Notes under the pieces: model-generated
Seen by the model: the letters and a program-made list of their open reading frames with translations, nothing else
The model's database searches: none
Told to the model about the DNA's origin: nothing
Shown: positions 52,480 to 61,336 of the stretch, piece by piece
How the letters are laid out: the number at the start of each line of letters is the position of its first letter
Position numbering within the stretch: position 1 is the stretch's first letter
Program-made: the position numbers and the translations under genes
Source of the DNA: Sva-07 sp963728355
GTDB taxonomy: Bacteria; Actinomycetota; Acidimicrobiia; Acidimicrobiales; Ilumatobacteraceae
Direction of reading: 5' to 3'
DNA: 64,000 nt
NCBI GenBank assembly: GCA_963728355.1
Contig: CAVSJQ010000002.1
Coordinates: 248,001-312,000, forward strand

Positions 52480-53460
52480 TCAGACCATGCCGCGTAGCCA
52501 CCACAGGCTGAGCGCCCAGGCCAGGCCGAGACAGACGAACGCGGCGAGCGCCCATTGCCAGGTGAGTTCGGTGACGATCTCGACGGGATCGCCGATCGTC
52601 TCGCCGAGCGACTCGGCGATCTTGTCGTACGCGCTGGCGAGTTCGTCGCCGGTTCGCGCCTCGAACGCCTCGCCGCCGGTGGTCTCCGCGACCAGTTCGA
52701 GGTCGGCGGGACGCACCGGGACAGGGACGATGTCGCCGCTCGCCGGGTCCTGGATCGTGCCGGCCTCGGTGCCGAACGCGATGGTGTAGACGGGGATGCC
52801 GGCGTCGGCGGCCTCCGCTGCACCTTCGGACGTGAGGCGGCCGACGGTGGTCTCGCCGTCGCTCAGCAGCACGATCACCCCGGGCGGCAGGTCGGGATCC
52901 GCGTCCGGATCGGCGGCGTTGACCAGCAGTTTCGTACCGGCCGACAGCGCATCTCCGATCGCCGTCGACTCGGCCAGCTCGAGGTTGTCGATGCCGCGCA
53001 GCATCGTTGCACGGTCGAGGGTCGGGTCGACGTCGACGCTCACCGCACCGGAGAACCCGATCAGGCCCACCTCGACGCCGCGGTCGACCTCGTCGACGAA
53101 GTTCCGCGCCGCGTCCTGCGCCGCTTCGAAACGCCGCGGCGCGACGTCGTCGGCCATCATCGACAGCGACACGTCGAAGAGCACGAGGATGCGTCCCTCG
53201 GTCGTGGTGTTCTCGGTGGTCCGCTCGACGGGCCGGGCGACGGCGACGACGGCGAACGCGAGGCCGAGCAGTTGCAGGCCGGCGACGACGTGGCGACGCC
53301 ATCGGGGACGACTCGGCGCCACCTTGTCGAGCAGATCGACCTGCGTGAACCGCACCGTGGCGGCCCGTCGCCATCGCAGCACGACGACGTACATCACGCC
53401 GAGCGCGGCCACGAGCACGAGCAGCCACAGGCGCCCAGGGGACAGGAAGTCGGTGCTCAT
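52480..53460 (-). CDS. von Willebrand factor A domain membrane protein (BatA-like)
   Basis: This 326-residue protein has two N-terminal membrane helices, a VWA domain (about 85-290) and a final C-terminal helix. The MIDAS metal site is intact: DVSLSM (DxSxS), a threonine in AESTAIG and the aspartate of LLSDGET. BatA-type proteins work with MoxR ATPases and DUF58 proteins as chaperone-like complexes for envelope or metalloenzyme assembly. Its ATG overlaps the DUF58 stop (ATGA), which completes a three-gene operon. Confidence 0.9.
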   Translation of the reverse strand: MSTDFLSPGRLWLLVLVAALGVMYVVVLRWRRAATVRFTQVDLLDKVAPSRPRWRRHVVAGLQLLGLAFAVVAVARPVERTTENTTTEGRILVLFDVSLSMMADDVAPRRFEAAQDAARNFVDEVDRGVEVGLIGFSGAVSVDVDPTLDRATMLRGIDNLELAESTAIGDALSAGTKLLVNAADPDADPDLPPGVIVLLSDGETTVGRLTSEGAAEAADAGIPVYTIAFGTEAGTIQDPASGDIVPVPVRPADLELVAETTGGEAFEARTGDELASAYDKIAESLGETIGDPVEIVTELTWQWALAAFVCLGLAWALSLWWLRGMV

Positions 53461-54464
53461 CGGCCGATCCCGTCTCCGCGTACCGCCTGCACTCGACGGC
53501 GCTGTGTGTGTTGCACGATCTCGCCCAGCCAGTCGCCGTCGGTCGACAACTCGATGACATCGGCACGAGATCGGCCGAGTGCGTCGGCGCGCCGATTGCG
53601 CTCGTCCTGGGCTGCGGCAGCGAAGCGTTCCTGCACCTTGGCCGTCACCCTGACCTCGCGGGTCGCCCCGGTCGCCGGGTCGACCACGTCGACCAGCCCG
53701 ATCGGCGGGACGTCGTGCTCGCGCGGGTCGTGCACGGTGATCGCGAGCAGGTCGTGGCGCAGGCTGAGCCGGGCGAGCGAGGGTTGCCAGGCGTCGCCGT
53801 GGAAGTCGCTGATCACCGCCACGAAGCCGCGGCGGTTGGCGATCGCCCCGACGCGGTCGATCGCTCCGGCGAGGTCTGCGTGCCCGAGACCCTCGGACAC
53901 CGGGGGAGCGCTCAGCAGCGACAGGACGGCGCGGACCTGATTGGAGCCCGAACGCGGCGGTACGACGTGGATCGACGGCCCGGCGACCAGCACGGCGCCG
54001 AGGCGGTTCTGGTTGCGAGCGGTGAGGAAGCCGATGCAGGCGGCCGCCGCGGTCGCGACCTGGGCCTTGTCGTTGCGGACCGTGCCGAACTGCATGGTGG
54101 CCGACACGTCGACGACCAGCCACGCGGTGAGGTCGCGATCGGCGATCTGCTCGCGCACGTGGGTCTCACGGGTGCGAGCCGTGACGTTCCAGTCGATGCG
54201 GCGCACGTCGTCGCCCGGTTGGTAGATCCGCGACTCGCCCGGCTCGGAGCCGTGGCCCGGGGTGAGGCCCTGATAGTGGCCGTGCAGCACCCCGTCGAGG
54301 CGTCCGGTGATCGTGAGTTCCAGCGTGCGCAGCAGTTCGGCAACGGTCTCGGTCGGAGGACCGGAGGCCCAACCCGGCGTGCTCGAGCGCACCGACGGGT
54401 CATCGAAGCCGCCCGCCGCGGCCGCTGCAGCAGGCGTCACGCTCGCTGGACCCAGCGTTGCCAC
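53457..54464 (-). CDS. DUF58 domain protein
   Basis: This 335-residue protein has the DUF58 signature GHYQGLTPGHGSEPGESRIYQPGDDVRRIDW and a degenerate VWA fold (VVDVSATMQFG). It is a partner of MoxR-type AAA ATPases in the same operon. The first 40 residues are low-complexity. The GTG at 54464 starts 2 nt after the MoxR stop with a GAGGGG purine tract before it, so translation is coupled. The exact role of this trio here is unknown. Confidence 0.88.
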   Translation of the reverse strand: MATLGPASVTPAAAAAAGGFDDPSVRSSTPGWASGPPTETVAELLRTLELTITGRLDGVLHGHYQGLTPGHGSEPGESRIYQPGDDVRRIDWNVTARTRETHVREQIADRDLTAWLVVDVSATMQFGTVRNDKAQVATAAAACIGFLTARNQNRLGAVLVAGPSIHVVPPRSGSNQVRAVLSLLSAPPVSEGLGHADLAGAIDRVGAIANRRGFVAVISDFHGDAWQPSLARLSLRHDLLAITVHDPREHDVPPIGLVDVVDPATGATREVRVTAKVQERFAAAAQDERNRRADALGRSRADVIELSTDGDWLGEIVQHTQRRRVQAVRGDGIGR

Positions 54465-54466
54465 GG

Positions 54467-55546
54467 TCAACCCCTCGGTACGTTCGTCCCGAGGGCGTCG
54501 TTCGGCTTGGGCGACACCCACGTGGCGGGCACGGTGGCGAGGATCCGCTGCACGACGTGGTCGGTGGTGATGTCGCGGGCGAGCGCGTCGTAGGTGAGCA
54601 GCAGGCGGTGGCGAAGCACCTCGGGGGCGAGGTCGAAGACGTCCTGTGGCGTGGTGTACGAGCGGCCGCGCATCATCGCGAGAGCCCGCGCGCCGCGCAC
54701 GAGGTTGAGCGATGCGCGCGGACTGGCGCCGAGGCCGATCACCGTCGACAGGTCGCCGAGCCCGAACCGATCCGGTGTGCGGGTGCACTGCACGAGGTCG
54801 ACCGCGTACTGCGACACCGAGCGGTCGACGAACACCGTGTCGGCGCGTTGCTGCAGGGCGATCAGCTCGTCGAGGGCGATCACCTGCTGGGGGACCGGTG
54901 CGCTGATGCTCATCCGGTCGATGATCGTGAGCTCCTCGTCGGCGGTCGGATAGTCGAGCACGATCTTCATCATGAAGCGGTCTCGTTGGGCGTCGGGCAG
55001 CTGGTAGACACCCTCCGATTCGATCGGGTTCTGGGTGGCGACGACGAAGAAGGGGTTGGGGACCAGATGGGTGATCCCCCCGATGGTGACCTGCTGCTCC
55101 GCCATCACCTCCAACAGCGCCGACTGGACCTTGGCGGGCGCACGGTTGATCTCGTCGGTCAGCAGGAAGTTGACGAACACCGGCCCGAACTCGACGTCGA
55201 ACGTCTCGCTGCTGCCCCGATAGATGCGGGTGCCGGTGATGTCGGACGGCAGCAGGTCCGGCGTGAACTGGATGCGGGCGAATGTGCCGCCGACGACGTC
55301 GGCGAGCGTCTCGGCGGCGAGCGTCTTGGCGAGACCCGGCACCGACTCGAGCAGGCAGTGCCCACGGCACAGCACGCCGACCAGGAGACGTTCGAGCAAC
55401 CGGGTCTGGCCCACCATGACCTTGCGGAGCTCGAAGAAGATCTTCTCGAACGTCTCGGCGGTCTGGCGGTCGTCGGCGGGCGCCGACGAAGCGGGTGGGC
55501 CGTTCGCTGCGGACGCCGGCGCGGGGGGCTGATCGCTGTCGGTCAT
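54467..55546 (-). CDS. MoxR family AAA+ ATPase
   Basis: This 359-residue ATPase has a Walker A variant LLESVPGLAKT (about 86), where the usual GxxGxGKT is replaced by ESVPGLAKT as in MoxR proteins. The Walker B motif is LLTDEINRAPAK, sensor 1 is VVATQNP, and the arginine finger region is in DAQRDRF. It drives remodelling with DUF58 and VWA partners, encoded next on the same strand. The N-terminal 40 residues are low-complexity. ATG 55546 follows TACCGT by 9 nt. Confidence 0.92.
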   Translation of the reverse strand: MTDSDQPPAPASAANGPPASSAPADDRQTAETFEKIFFELRKVMVGQTRLLERLLVGVLCRGHCLLESVPGLAKTLAAETLADVVGGTFARIQFTPDLLPSDITGTRIYRGSSETFDVEFGPVFVNFLLTDEINRAPAKVQSALLEVMAEQQVTIGGITHLVPNPFFVVATQNPIESEGVYQLPDAQRDRFMMKIVLDYPTADEELTIIDRMSISAPVPQQVIALDELIALQQRADTVFVDRSVSQYAVDLVQCTRTPDRFGLGDLSTVIGLGASPRASLNLVRGARALAMMRGRSYTTPQDVFDLAPEVLRHRLLLTYDALARDITTDHVVQRILATVPATWVSPKPNDALGTNVPRG

Positions 55547-55626
55547 TGCCCGACGACGGTAGCGGTACGCAGGTGCTCGACGGGTGCGGCGGGGCATCTC
55601 TCACCGACTTCTCGTATTCTGGTGGC
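55547..55626. promoter_or_regulatory. divergent promoter pair, MoxR operon and 55627 gene
   Basis: TACCGT (complement of 55556-55561) lies 9 nt before the MoxR ATG, and TATTCT (55615-55620) lies 6 nt before the GTG at 55627. Confidence 0.5.
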
Positions 55627-56004
55627 GTGGCCGGACCGCACGACGTCGAGCCGCCGATGGATCCCCTCCCCGACGGCGATCCGGAAGGCGCCATCGAGGT
55701 GCAGCTCGCGGCCGAACTCGCGTCCAGCATCGACGTGGCGCGCATCTCGGCCGAGGAGGCCGCCGCCGCTCGTCGGCTGTCGATGATCGAGGCCGGTCGC
55801 CGAAAGGGCGGCGTACTCGGCGCAGCGGCCGCCGGCGCGATGCTGGGCCTCCGCGACGTGTACGAGGGACCGCCGAAGGAGGACGACATCGTGATCGTGT
55901 CCGAAGCGCCGGGTGATCCCGAGGACATCGACGTCGACGGCATCACCGGCCGGGTCGCCGACGTGGACTTCTGGGCGCCGCCGCCGGGCGATCCCCGCGT
56001 CTGA
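55627..56004 (+). CDS. hypothetical protein
   Basis: This 125-residue acidic protein is not recognised. Helix-forming sequence (ELASSIDVARISAEEAAAARRLSMIEAGRRK) is followed by a short glycine/alanine stretch (GVLGAAAAGAMLG) too weak for a sure membrane helix, and an acidic tail ending DVDFWAPPPGDPRV. A TATTCT element 6 nt before the GTG supports the start. It converges on the geranylgeranyl-reductase-like gene with 5 nt between stops. Confidence 0.6.
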   Translation: MAGPHDVEPPMDPLPDGDPEGAIEVQLAAELASSIDVARISAEEAAAARRLSMIEAGRRKGGVLGAAAAGAMLGLRDVYEGPPKEDDIVIVSEAPGDPEDIDVDGITGRVADVDFWAPPPGDPRV

Positions 56005-56009
56005 GACGG

Positions 56010-57251
56010 TCAGTCGGCGTAGGCGCCGGGTCGTGCGAGGAAGTGCCGGTGCCAACGGCTGGGGGTCAGCACCAGTGCCCGGGGCTCGTCCTCGAACATC
56101 CATCGAGCGAAGTTCCGTCGCCCCCACTCACCGCTGGCGGCGACCACGCGTATCGCCCCTCGCGAACCCCACGACGTCGTCAGCACCGATCCCAGCGCCC
56201 GAGACATCCGGTGGTCGGCGAACAGATGATGCGCCACCTCGGTGCGATAGATCGCCGCGGCATCTTCGGGCTGCAGCGCACCAGCGGCGATGATCGCCTC
56301 CGCGGCGAGGCGCCCCGTCAGCAGCGCCTGCCCGATGCCCTCACCGGTCATCACGTCGGTCGCCATCGCGGCGTCGCCCGTGAACAGCACCCGGCCCGCC
56401 GTCAACGTCGCCTGGTCGATCCGTGCCGGGATCGGCCAGGCGGTGTGCCGGTCCTCGAGCTCGAAGCCCTCGCCGAGGGCGTCGACGACGTGGGGCCGTG
56501 TCAGCAGGTCGGCCCAGAGCTGCTTCATGTCCTGGATGCGACGGCGTCCGTCGCGCAGCACGCCGAAGCCGATGTTGACCCGGCCGCCGGGCAGCGGGAA
56601 CGACCAGGCGTATCCGGGCACCAGGTCCGGTTCGAACCACACGTGGAGCTGCTCGGCCGCCGGACCGGTGACGTTGCGGGCGTACTGGCGAAAGCCGTGC
56701 CACTCGCCGAGGTAACCGCCTTCGCCGGCCCCGACCGACTTGCGGACGGGGCTCCACATGCCGTCGGCGGCCACCACGTAACGGGCGTCGATCTCGAGGC
56801 CGTCGGCCACGACGGTGACGTGGTCGTGGTGTTGCTCGACGGCTTCGAATCCGTGACCGTCGCGGATATCGGCGCCGAGATCCCGGGCGATCCGCACCAG
56901 GGCGTCGTCGAGCTGCAGGCGGGGCGCGACGGCCGCATACGTGCCCGTCGTGGGGAGGGGGACGACGACCTCACGGCCACTCGGCGACCGGATCGTGGCG
57001 CCGCCGACCTCGAACCAGTCGGGGATCGAGTCCCGCTCGAGTCCCAGGTGCTCGAGCTCGCGCAGCCCCAGCGTGGTCAGCCCGTCGCCGCAGCACTTGT
57101 CGCGCGGGAACACGGCCTTGTCGATGGCGACGACCGACCGGCCCGCTCGGCGCAGCTCGATCGCTGCCGCGCTGCCGGCCGGGCCGAGGCCGACGATCAC
57201 GACATCGGCGACCACGCGTTCTCGGGGTGACGTCGACGAGGGGGAGCTCAC
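56010..57251 (-). CDS. geranylgeranyl reductase family FAD protein
   Basis: This 413-residue flavoprotein has the FAD motif VGLGPAGSAAAIELRR (about 20), the family CCGDGLT motif (about 50, PxxxxCG-type), WSFPLPGGRVNIGFGVL and the second FAD site FTGDAAMATDVMTGEG. Members reduce isoprenoid double bonds of geranylgeranyl chains, menaquinone or lipids. It could act on menaquinone or a glycolipid in this organism, as no chlorophyll genes are near. The GTG at 57251 follows TAGCCT by 7 nt and the next genes are divergent. Confidence 0.87.
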   Translation of the reverse strand: MSSPSSTSPRERVVADVVIVGLGPAGSAAAIELRRAGRSVVAIDKAVFPRDKCCGDGLTTLGLRELEHLGLERDSIPDWFEVGGATIRSPSGREVVVPLPTTGTYAAVAPRLQLDDALVRIARDLGADIRDGHGFEAVEQHHDHVTVVADGLEIDARYVVAADGMWSPVRKSVGAGEGGYLGEWHGFRQYARNVTGPAAEQLHVWFEPDLVPGYAWSFPLPGGRVNIGFGVLRDGRRRIQDMKQLWADLLTRPHVVDALGEGFELEDRHTAWPIPARIDQATLTAGRVLFTGDAAMATDVMTGEGIGQALLTGRLAAEAIIAAGALQPEDAAAIYRTEVAHHLFADHRMSRALGSVLTTSWGSRGAIRVVAASGEWGRRNFARWMFEDEPRALVLTPSRWHRHFLARPGAYAD

Positions 57252-57365
57252 GTCGGCCAGGCTACGGCTGGGCGCCCAGCTCCCGTCCGCTGGCAACCGC
57301 ACACGCCGGCGACTCTACGATGCCGAACACCGAGACCAGAGCTGAACACCAGAAGGGAACTGTCG

Positions 57366-58292
57366 ATGAGTGGTTTGTGCGAAGGACGTGTGGCGATCGT
57401 GACCGGAGCGGGACGAGGCATCGGCCGCGAGCATGCGCTGAGCCTCGCCCGCCAGGGCGCCAAGGTCGTCGTCAACGACCTCGGCGGCAACGTCGACGGC
57501 AGCGGCGGCGACATCTCCCCGGCCCAGCAGGTGGTCAACGAGATCGTCGAGATGGGCGGCGAGGCGGTCGCCAACGGCGACAACGTCGCCGACTGGGAAG
57601 GCGCCCAGCGGATGATCAACACGGCGATCGAGACGTTCGGCGACCTCCACGCACTGGTCAACAACGCCGGCATCCTGCGCGATCGTGTCCTCGCGAACAT
57701 GACCGAGGAGGAGTGGGATTCCGTCATCAACGTGCACCTCAAGGGCACCTTCGCGCCGTCGCGGTGGGCGGTTGCCTACTGGCGTGAGCGTGCCAAGGCG
57801 GGAGAACGCGTCAGCGGCCGCATCGTCAACACCACGTCGGTGTCGGGCATCTACGGCAATCCGGGTCAGGCGAACTACGGCGCCGCGAAGGCCGGCATCG
57901 CCGCGTTCACGAACATCGTCGCACTCGAAGTGGCCCGCTACGGCGTGACGGTCAACGCCGTCGGGCCGGTCGCACTCACCCGCATGACCGAAGGGCTGGG
58001 CCCTGCTCCGGAGACCGACGAGGAGCGCGAGGCGCGGGCGCCGCACTGGATCGCGCCGATCGTCACCTGGCTGTGCTCCGAGGAGGCCGCCGGCGTGACG
58101 GGACGGGTGTTCGAGGCATCGGGCCAGACACTGGCCGTCGCGGAAGGATGGGTCCGCGGTCCGTCGACCACGCCGATCGACGATCCCACCAGGATCGGCC
58201 CAGCCGTCGCCGATCTGCTCGCCAAGGCTCGACCGAACTCCGGGATGAACGGGGAGCCGGGCACCTGGCCCCAGACGATGCTGACCTCCTGA
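57366..58292 (+). CDS. SDR, MFE-2-type (3R)-hydroxyacyl-CoA dehydrogenase-like
   Basis: This 308-residue protein has the NAD site TGAGRGIGREHA and the MFE-2 signature NDLGGNVDGSG. Catalysis uses STxS (NTTSVSG) and YGAAK. It ends in a distinct C-terminal extension. The MaoC gene follows 97 nt downstream on the same strand, so together they look like the dehydrogenase and hydratase-2 parts of a multifunctional beta-oxidation enzyme, encoded separately. A clear SD (AAGGGAA) precedes the ATG and TACGAT (57316-57321) may be the -10. Paralogue of the gene at 27207. Confidence 0.88.
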   Translation: MSGLCEGRVAIVTGAGRGIGREHALSLARQGAKVVVNDLGGNVDGSGGDISPAQQVVNEIVEMGGEAVANGDNVADWEGAQRMINTAIETFGDLHALVNNAGILRDRVLANMTEEEWDSVINVHLKGTFAPSRWAVAYWRERAKAGERVSGRIVNTTSVSGIYGNPGQANYGAAKAGIAAFTNIVALEVARYGVTVNAVGPVALTRMTEGLGPAPETDEEREARAPHWIAPIVTWLCSEEAAGVTGRVFEASGQTLAVAEGWVRGPSTTPIDDPTRIGPAVADLLAKARPNSGMNGEPGTWPQTMLTS

Positions 58293-58315
58293 CCGACCCA
58301 GGTCATCCCGTCCCT

Positions 58316-58348
58316 GCTGTCCTTCCTGTCCTTCCGGACCCGACCCCG
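58316..58348 (-). repeat. inverted copy of the GGGTCGGGTCCGGA repeat
   Basis: On the reverse strand the sequence reads CGGGGTCGGGTCCGGAAGG and then two GACAG units, matching the elements at 37297 and 52441. It lies 24 nt after the SDR stop and before the MaoC gene. Confidence 0.55.
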
Positions 58349-58389
58349 GCGAACGCCGATCCGAATGAACGAACGAAAGCGAGATCCAC

Positions 58390-59247
58390 ATGCCACTCAA
58401 CCCCGACGCCGTCGGCTCCACCAGTGATCCGGTCGAGGTCAGCTGGAGCTCGAAGGATGCGCTCCTGTACGCGGTCGGCATCGGTGCCGGCCACGAGGAG
58501 CTGGCCTTCACCACCGAGAACACCAGCGGTGTCGACCAGCAGGTGTTCCCCACCTTCCCGGTCGTGATCGGCTGGGGGCGCGGATCGGCGATGGGCAACA
58601 TCGGCACCTTCAATCCGGCGCTGCTCGTGCACGGTCAGCAAGCGGTCACGCTGCACCGTCCGATCCCCGTCGACGGCACCGCCACGATCACGAGCGAGCT
58701 TGTCGCCATGTACGACAAGGGCAAGGCGGCCGTGGTCGTCACCGAGTCACGGGCGCTGATGGACGGCGAGCCGCTCTACACGAACACGTCGTCGGCGTTC
58801 ATCCGTGGCGAAGGCGGATGGGGCGGCGACCGGGGACCGTCGGGGCCGAAGAACGTGCCGCCCGAACGCGACCCCGACCACGTCGTGACCTACCAGACCT
58901 CGATCGACCAGGCGTTCGTCTACCGGCTGTCCGGCGACCGCAACCCGCTGCACACGGACCCTGCGTTCGCCGCGATCGGTGGCTTCGACCGTCCGATCCT
59001 GCACGGCCTGTGCAGCTACGGCTTCACCGGCAGGGCGCTCCTGCACGCGGTGTGCGCCAGCGACCCGGTGAGGTTCCACCACATCGAGGCCCGCTTCGCT
59101 GCGCCGGTGTTGCCGGGCGACGCCCTCACGATCCGCGCGTGGACCGGCGACGCCGGCGAGACCCTCTTCGCCACGAGCGCCTCCGATCCGTCGGACCCCT
59201 CGACCGAGCGAGTCGTCATCGACCAGGGCCTCCTCCGCCACTCCTAG
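58390..59247 (+). CDS. MaoC family (2E)-enoyl-CoA hydratase 2
   Basis: This 285-residue double-hotdog protein has the hydratase-2 catalytic motif YRLSGDRNPLHTDPAFA (Asp and His, about 179-190) in its second domain. The first domain (about 1-130) lacks it, as in the eukaryote-like full-length form. It would hydrate trans-2-enoyl-CoA to (3R)-hydroxyacyl-CoA, the step just before the SDR encoded upstream. The GFDRPILHGLCSYGF oxyanion segment is present. The ATG at 58390 has a weak GAAAGCGAG purine tract. Two hairpins follow. Confidence 0.9.
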   Translation: MPLNPDAVGSTSDPVEVSWSSKDALLYAVGIGAGHEELAFTTENTSGVDQQVFPTFPVVIGWGRGSAMGNIGTFNPALLVHGQQAVTLHRPIPVDGTATITSELVAMYDKGKAAVVVTESRALMDGEPLYTNTSSAFIRGEGGWGGDRGPSGPKNVPPERDPDHVVTYQTSIDQAFVYRLSGDRNPLHTDPAFAAIGGFDRPILHGLCSYGFTGRALLHAVCASDPVRFHHIEARFAAPVLPGDALTIRAWTGDAGETLFATSASDPSDPSTERVVIDQGLLRHS

Positions 59248-59259
59248 CGCGCCCACCCC

Positions 59260-59308
59260 GAAAAATGCGCAGATCGTCCCGCTCAGGACGTGATCCTGCG
59301 CATTTTCC
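59260..59308. terminator. AT-tipped hairpin, copy A
   Basis: AAAATGCGCA pairs with TGCGCATTTT, with inner GATC/GATC and GTCC/GGAC pairs. It lies between the convergent MaoC and proS genes with T- and A-tracts at both ends, so it can act as a bidirectional terminator. A second copy is 22 nt away. Confidence 0.7.
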
Positions 59309-59327
59309 GGCGGAAGCGCGCACCCCG

Positions 59328-59384
59328 CCCGAAATGTGCGCGGATCATCCCGCTCAGGACGTGATCCTGTGCATTTTTCGGGGT
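59328..59384. terminator. AT-tipped hairpin, copy B
   Basis: CCGAAATG pairs with CATTTTTCGG and the inner GGATCA...TGATCC arms match copy A. The outer end of copy A (CCACCCCGAAAAATGC, 59253-59268) is also the exact complement of the outer end of copy B (59371-59386), so the whole block can fold on itself. Confidence 0.7.
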
Positions 59385-59396
59385 GGCTGGTGGCGG

Positions 59397-61174
59397 TCAG
59401 GGGCGGCAGATGGCGACCAGGTGGTCGACCACGTCGCCGAGCGGGACGTCCTGGCGGTCGCCGGAGCGGCGGTCCTTGACCTCGATGGTCGGGCCCGTCT
59501 CGTCGGCGACCCCGCGGCCCACGATGGCGATCGTCGGGATCCCGATCAGCTCGGCGTCCTTGAACTTGACGCCGGGCGACGGCCCGTAGCGGTCGTCGAG
59601 CAGCACCCGCAGGCCCGCGGCCTCGAGGTCGGCGGCGAGCTGTTCGCCGGCGGGGATCTGGGGGCCGTCGGCCTTGCCCGCGATCACCACGTGCACGTCG
59701 GCGGGTGCAATCTCTCGTGGCCACACCAACCCGATGTCGTCGTGATTCGCCTCGGCGATCGCCGCCAACGCACGGGTGACGCCGACGCCGTACGAGCCCA
59801 TCGTCGGCACGACCGGCTTGCCGTGCTCGTCCTGCACGGTGAGCTCCAGAGCCTCGGCGTACTTGCGGCCGAGTTGGAAGATGTGGCCGATCTCGATGCC
59901 GCGGGCGATCTCGACGCCGGAGCCGCACGCCGGGCACACGTCGCCGTCGCGGATCTCGGCGGCCTCGATCGTGCCGTCGGGCGTGAAGTCGCGCCCGGCG
60001 ACGAGGTTGATCACGTGGTTGCCGGGCGAATCGGCGCCGGTGATCCACGCCGTGCCGTCGACGATGCGCGGATCGACCAGGTACCGGATGCCCGACGCGT
60101 TCTCCGCGCCGAGAACACCAGGCCCGATGTACCCCTTGACCAGCGACGGTTGTGCGGCGAAGTCCTCTTCTCCGAACGGTGCCGGCTCGGCGGGGGCGAC
60201 GTGCGCTTCGAGGCGCTTCATGTCGACCTCGCGGTCGCCGGGCAGCCCGATCGCCAACGGTTCCGTTGTGCCGTCGGGATGACGCAGCTTGACGACGACG
60301 TTCTTCAGCGTGTCGGCAGCGGTCCAGTCGCGCTCCGGGTGACGGAGCGCCGCATCGGCGTTGACGAAGTCGACGAGCGTGGCGATCGTCGGGGTGCCCG
60401 GGGTGTCGTGAACGACGGCGGGCGGGAGCCCATCGAAGGCGATGGCCGGGGGAGCGGGGGTCACGACCGCTTCGACGTTGGCGGCATAGTCGCAGCTGGT
60501 GCAACGGATGAACGTGTCCTCGCCGACGTCCATCGGCGCCAGGAACTCCTCGGAGGCGGAACCGCCCATCGCCCCCGACATCGCGGACACGATCACGTAG
60601 GGGAGCCCGAGCCGGTCGAACAGCGAGATGTAGGCAGCCCGGTGCGCGTCGTAGGACGCCTGGAGGCCGTCGTCGCCGAGATCGAAGCTGTACGAGTCCT
60701 TCATCACGAACTCGCGTCCGCGCAACAGTCCGGCGCGGGGCGGGCCTCGTCGCGGTACTTGGTCTGGATCTGGTAGATCGACAACGGCAGGTCCTTGTAG
60801 GAGCCGCAGATGTCCTTGACGAGGAGCGTGAACATCTCCTCGTGGGTCGGCGCCAGCAGGAAGTCGGCGCCCTTGCGATCCTTCAGGCGGAAGAGGTTGT
60901 CGCCGTACTCGGTCCAGCGGCCGCTCGCTTCGTACGGTTCGCGGGGCAGCAACGCCGGGAAATGGACCTCCTGGAATCCGGCGGCGTCCATCTCCTCACG
61001 GACGATCCGCTCGACGTTGCGATAGACGAGCCAGCCGAGCGGCAGCCACGAGAAACCACCGGGGGCCGCTCGACGGATGTAGCCGGCTCGCACGAGCAGG
61101 CGATGGCTCGCTACCTCGGCATCGGCCGGATCGTCTCGTAGGGTCCGCAGGAACAGGGTCGACATCCGAAGCAC
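59397..61174 (-). pseudogene. proS: prolyl-tRNA synthetase gene with an apparent 1-nt frameshift
   Basis: Two overlapping frames together encode a bacterial ProS. The 5' part (61174 to about 60738) gives the start STLFLRTLRDDP, GFSWLPLGW and the class II motif YQIQTKYRDEARP. The 3' part (to 59397) resumes at LLRGREFVMKDSYSF and continues through an editing-type INS domain (MGSYGVGVTRALAAI) to the anticodon domain. Expected RPRAGLLRG is broken where a C-run reads four instead of five (coding strand; GGGG at 60737-60740). Length 1778 nt is one short of a full 593 codons. ProS is essential, so an assembly error or base-call slip is likelier than true loss. GTG 61174 follows TACAGT by 6 nt. Confidence 0.88.
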
Positions 61175-61227
61175 CCGGGCACTGTACTGACGACCGATCC
61201 CTCTCGGCAGCGGGTCTGTGCGGGCGG

Positions 61228-61249
61228 CGAGGGAAGCGCCAGCGACGAG
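61228..61249 (+). repeat. 22-nt repeat also present twice near the 3' end of nusA
   Basis: The sequence beginning CGAGGGAAGCGCC and ending AGCGACGAG occurs here and at 63309-63330 exactly, and again at 63382-63402 less its first base. Confidence 0.6.
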
Positions 61250-61305
61250 TCGGCGCAGCGGCCGACCCCGATGGTCGCCCGGTCGACTTCGGTGAGGCCG
61301 CTGCT

Positions 61306-61311
61306 ATGATT
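61306..61311 (+). promoter_or_regulatory. probable -10 of the rimP-nusA operon
   Basis: TATGAT (61306-61311) is the best -10 in the gap, with TCGACT (61284-61289) as a weak -35 at 16 nt. It would start a leader of about 70 nt holding the hairpin at 61337. Confidence 0.55.
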
Positions 61312-61336
61312 GGGTCTCCATTTGGTTCGTTACCGA

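Noticed and set aside
61175..61305. A tRNA gene before rimP, as in enterobacteria
   Set aside because: No cloverleaf or T-loop sequence (GTTCRA) can be placed in this stretch.
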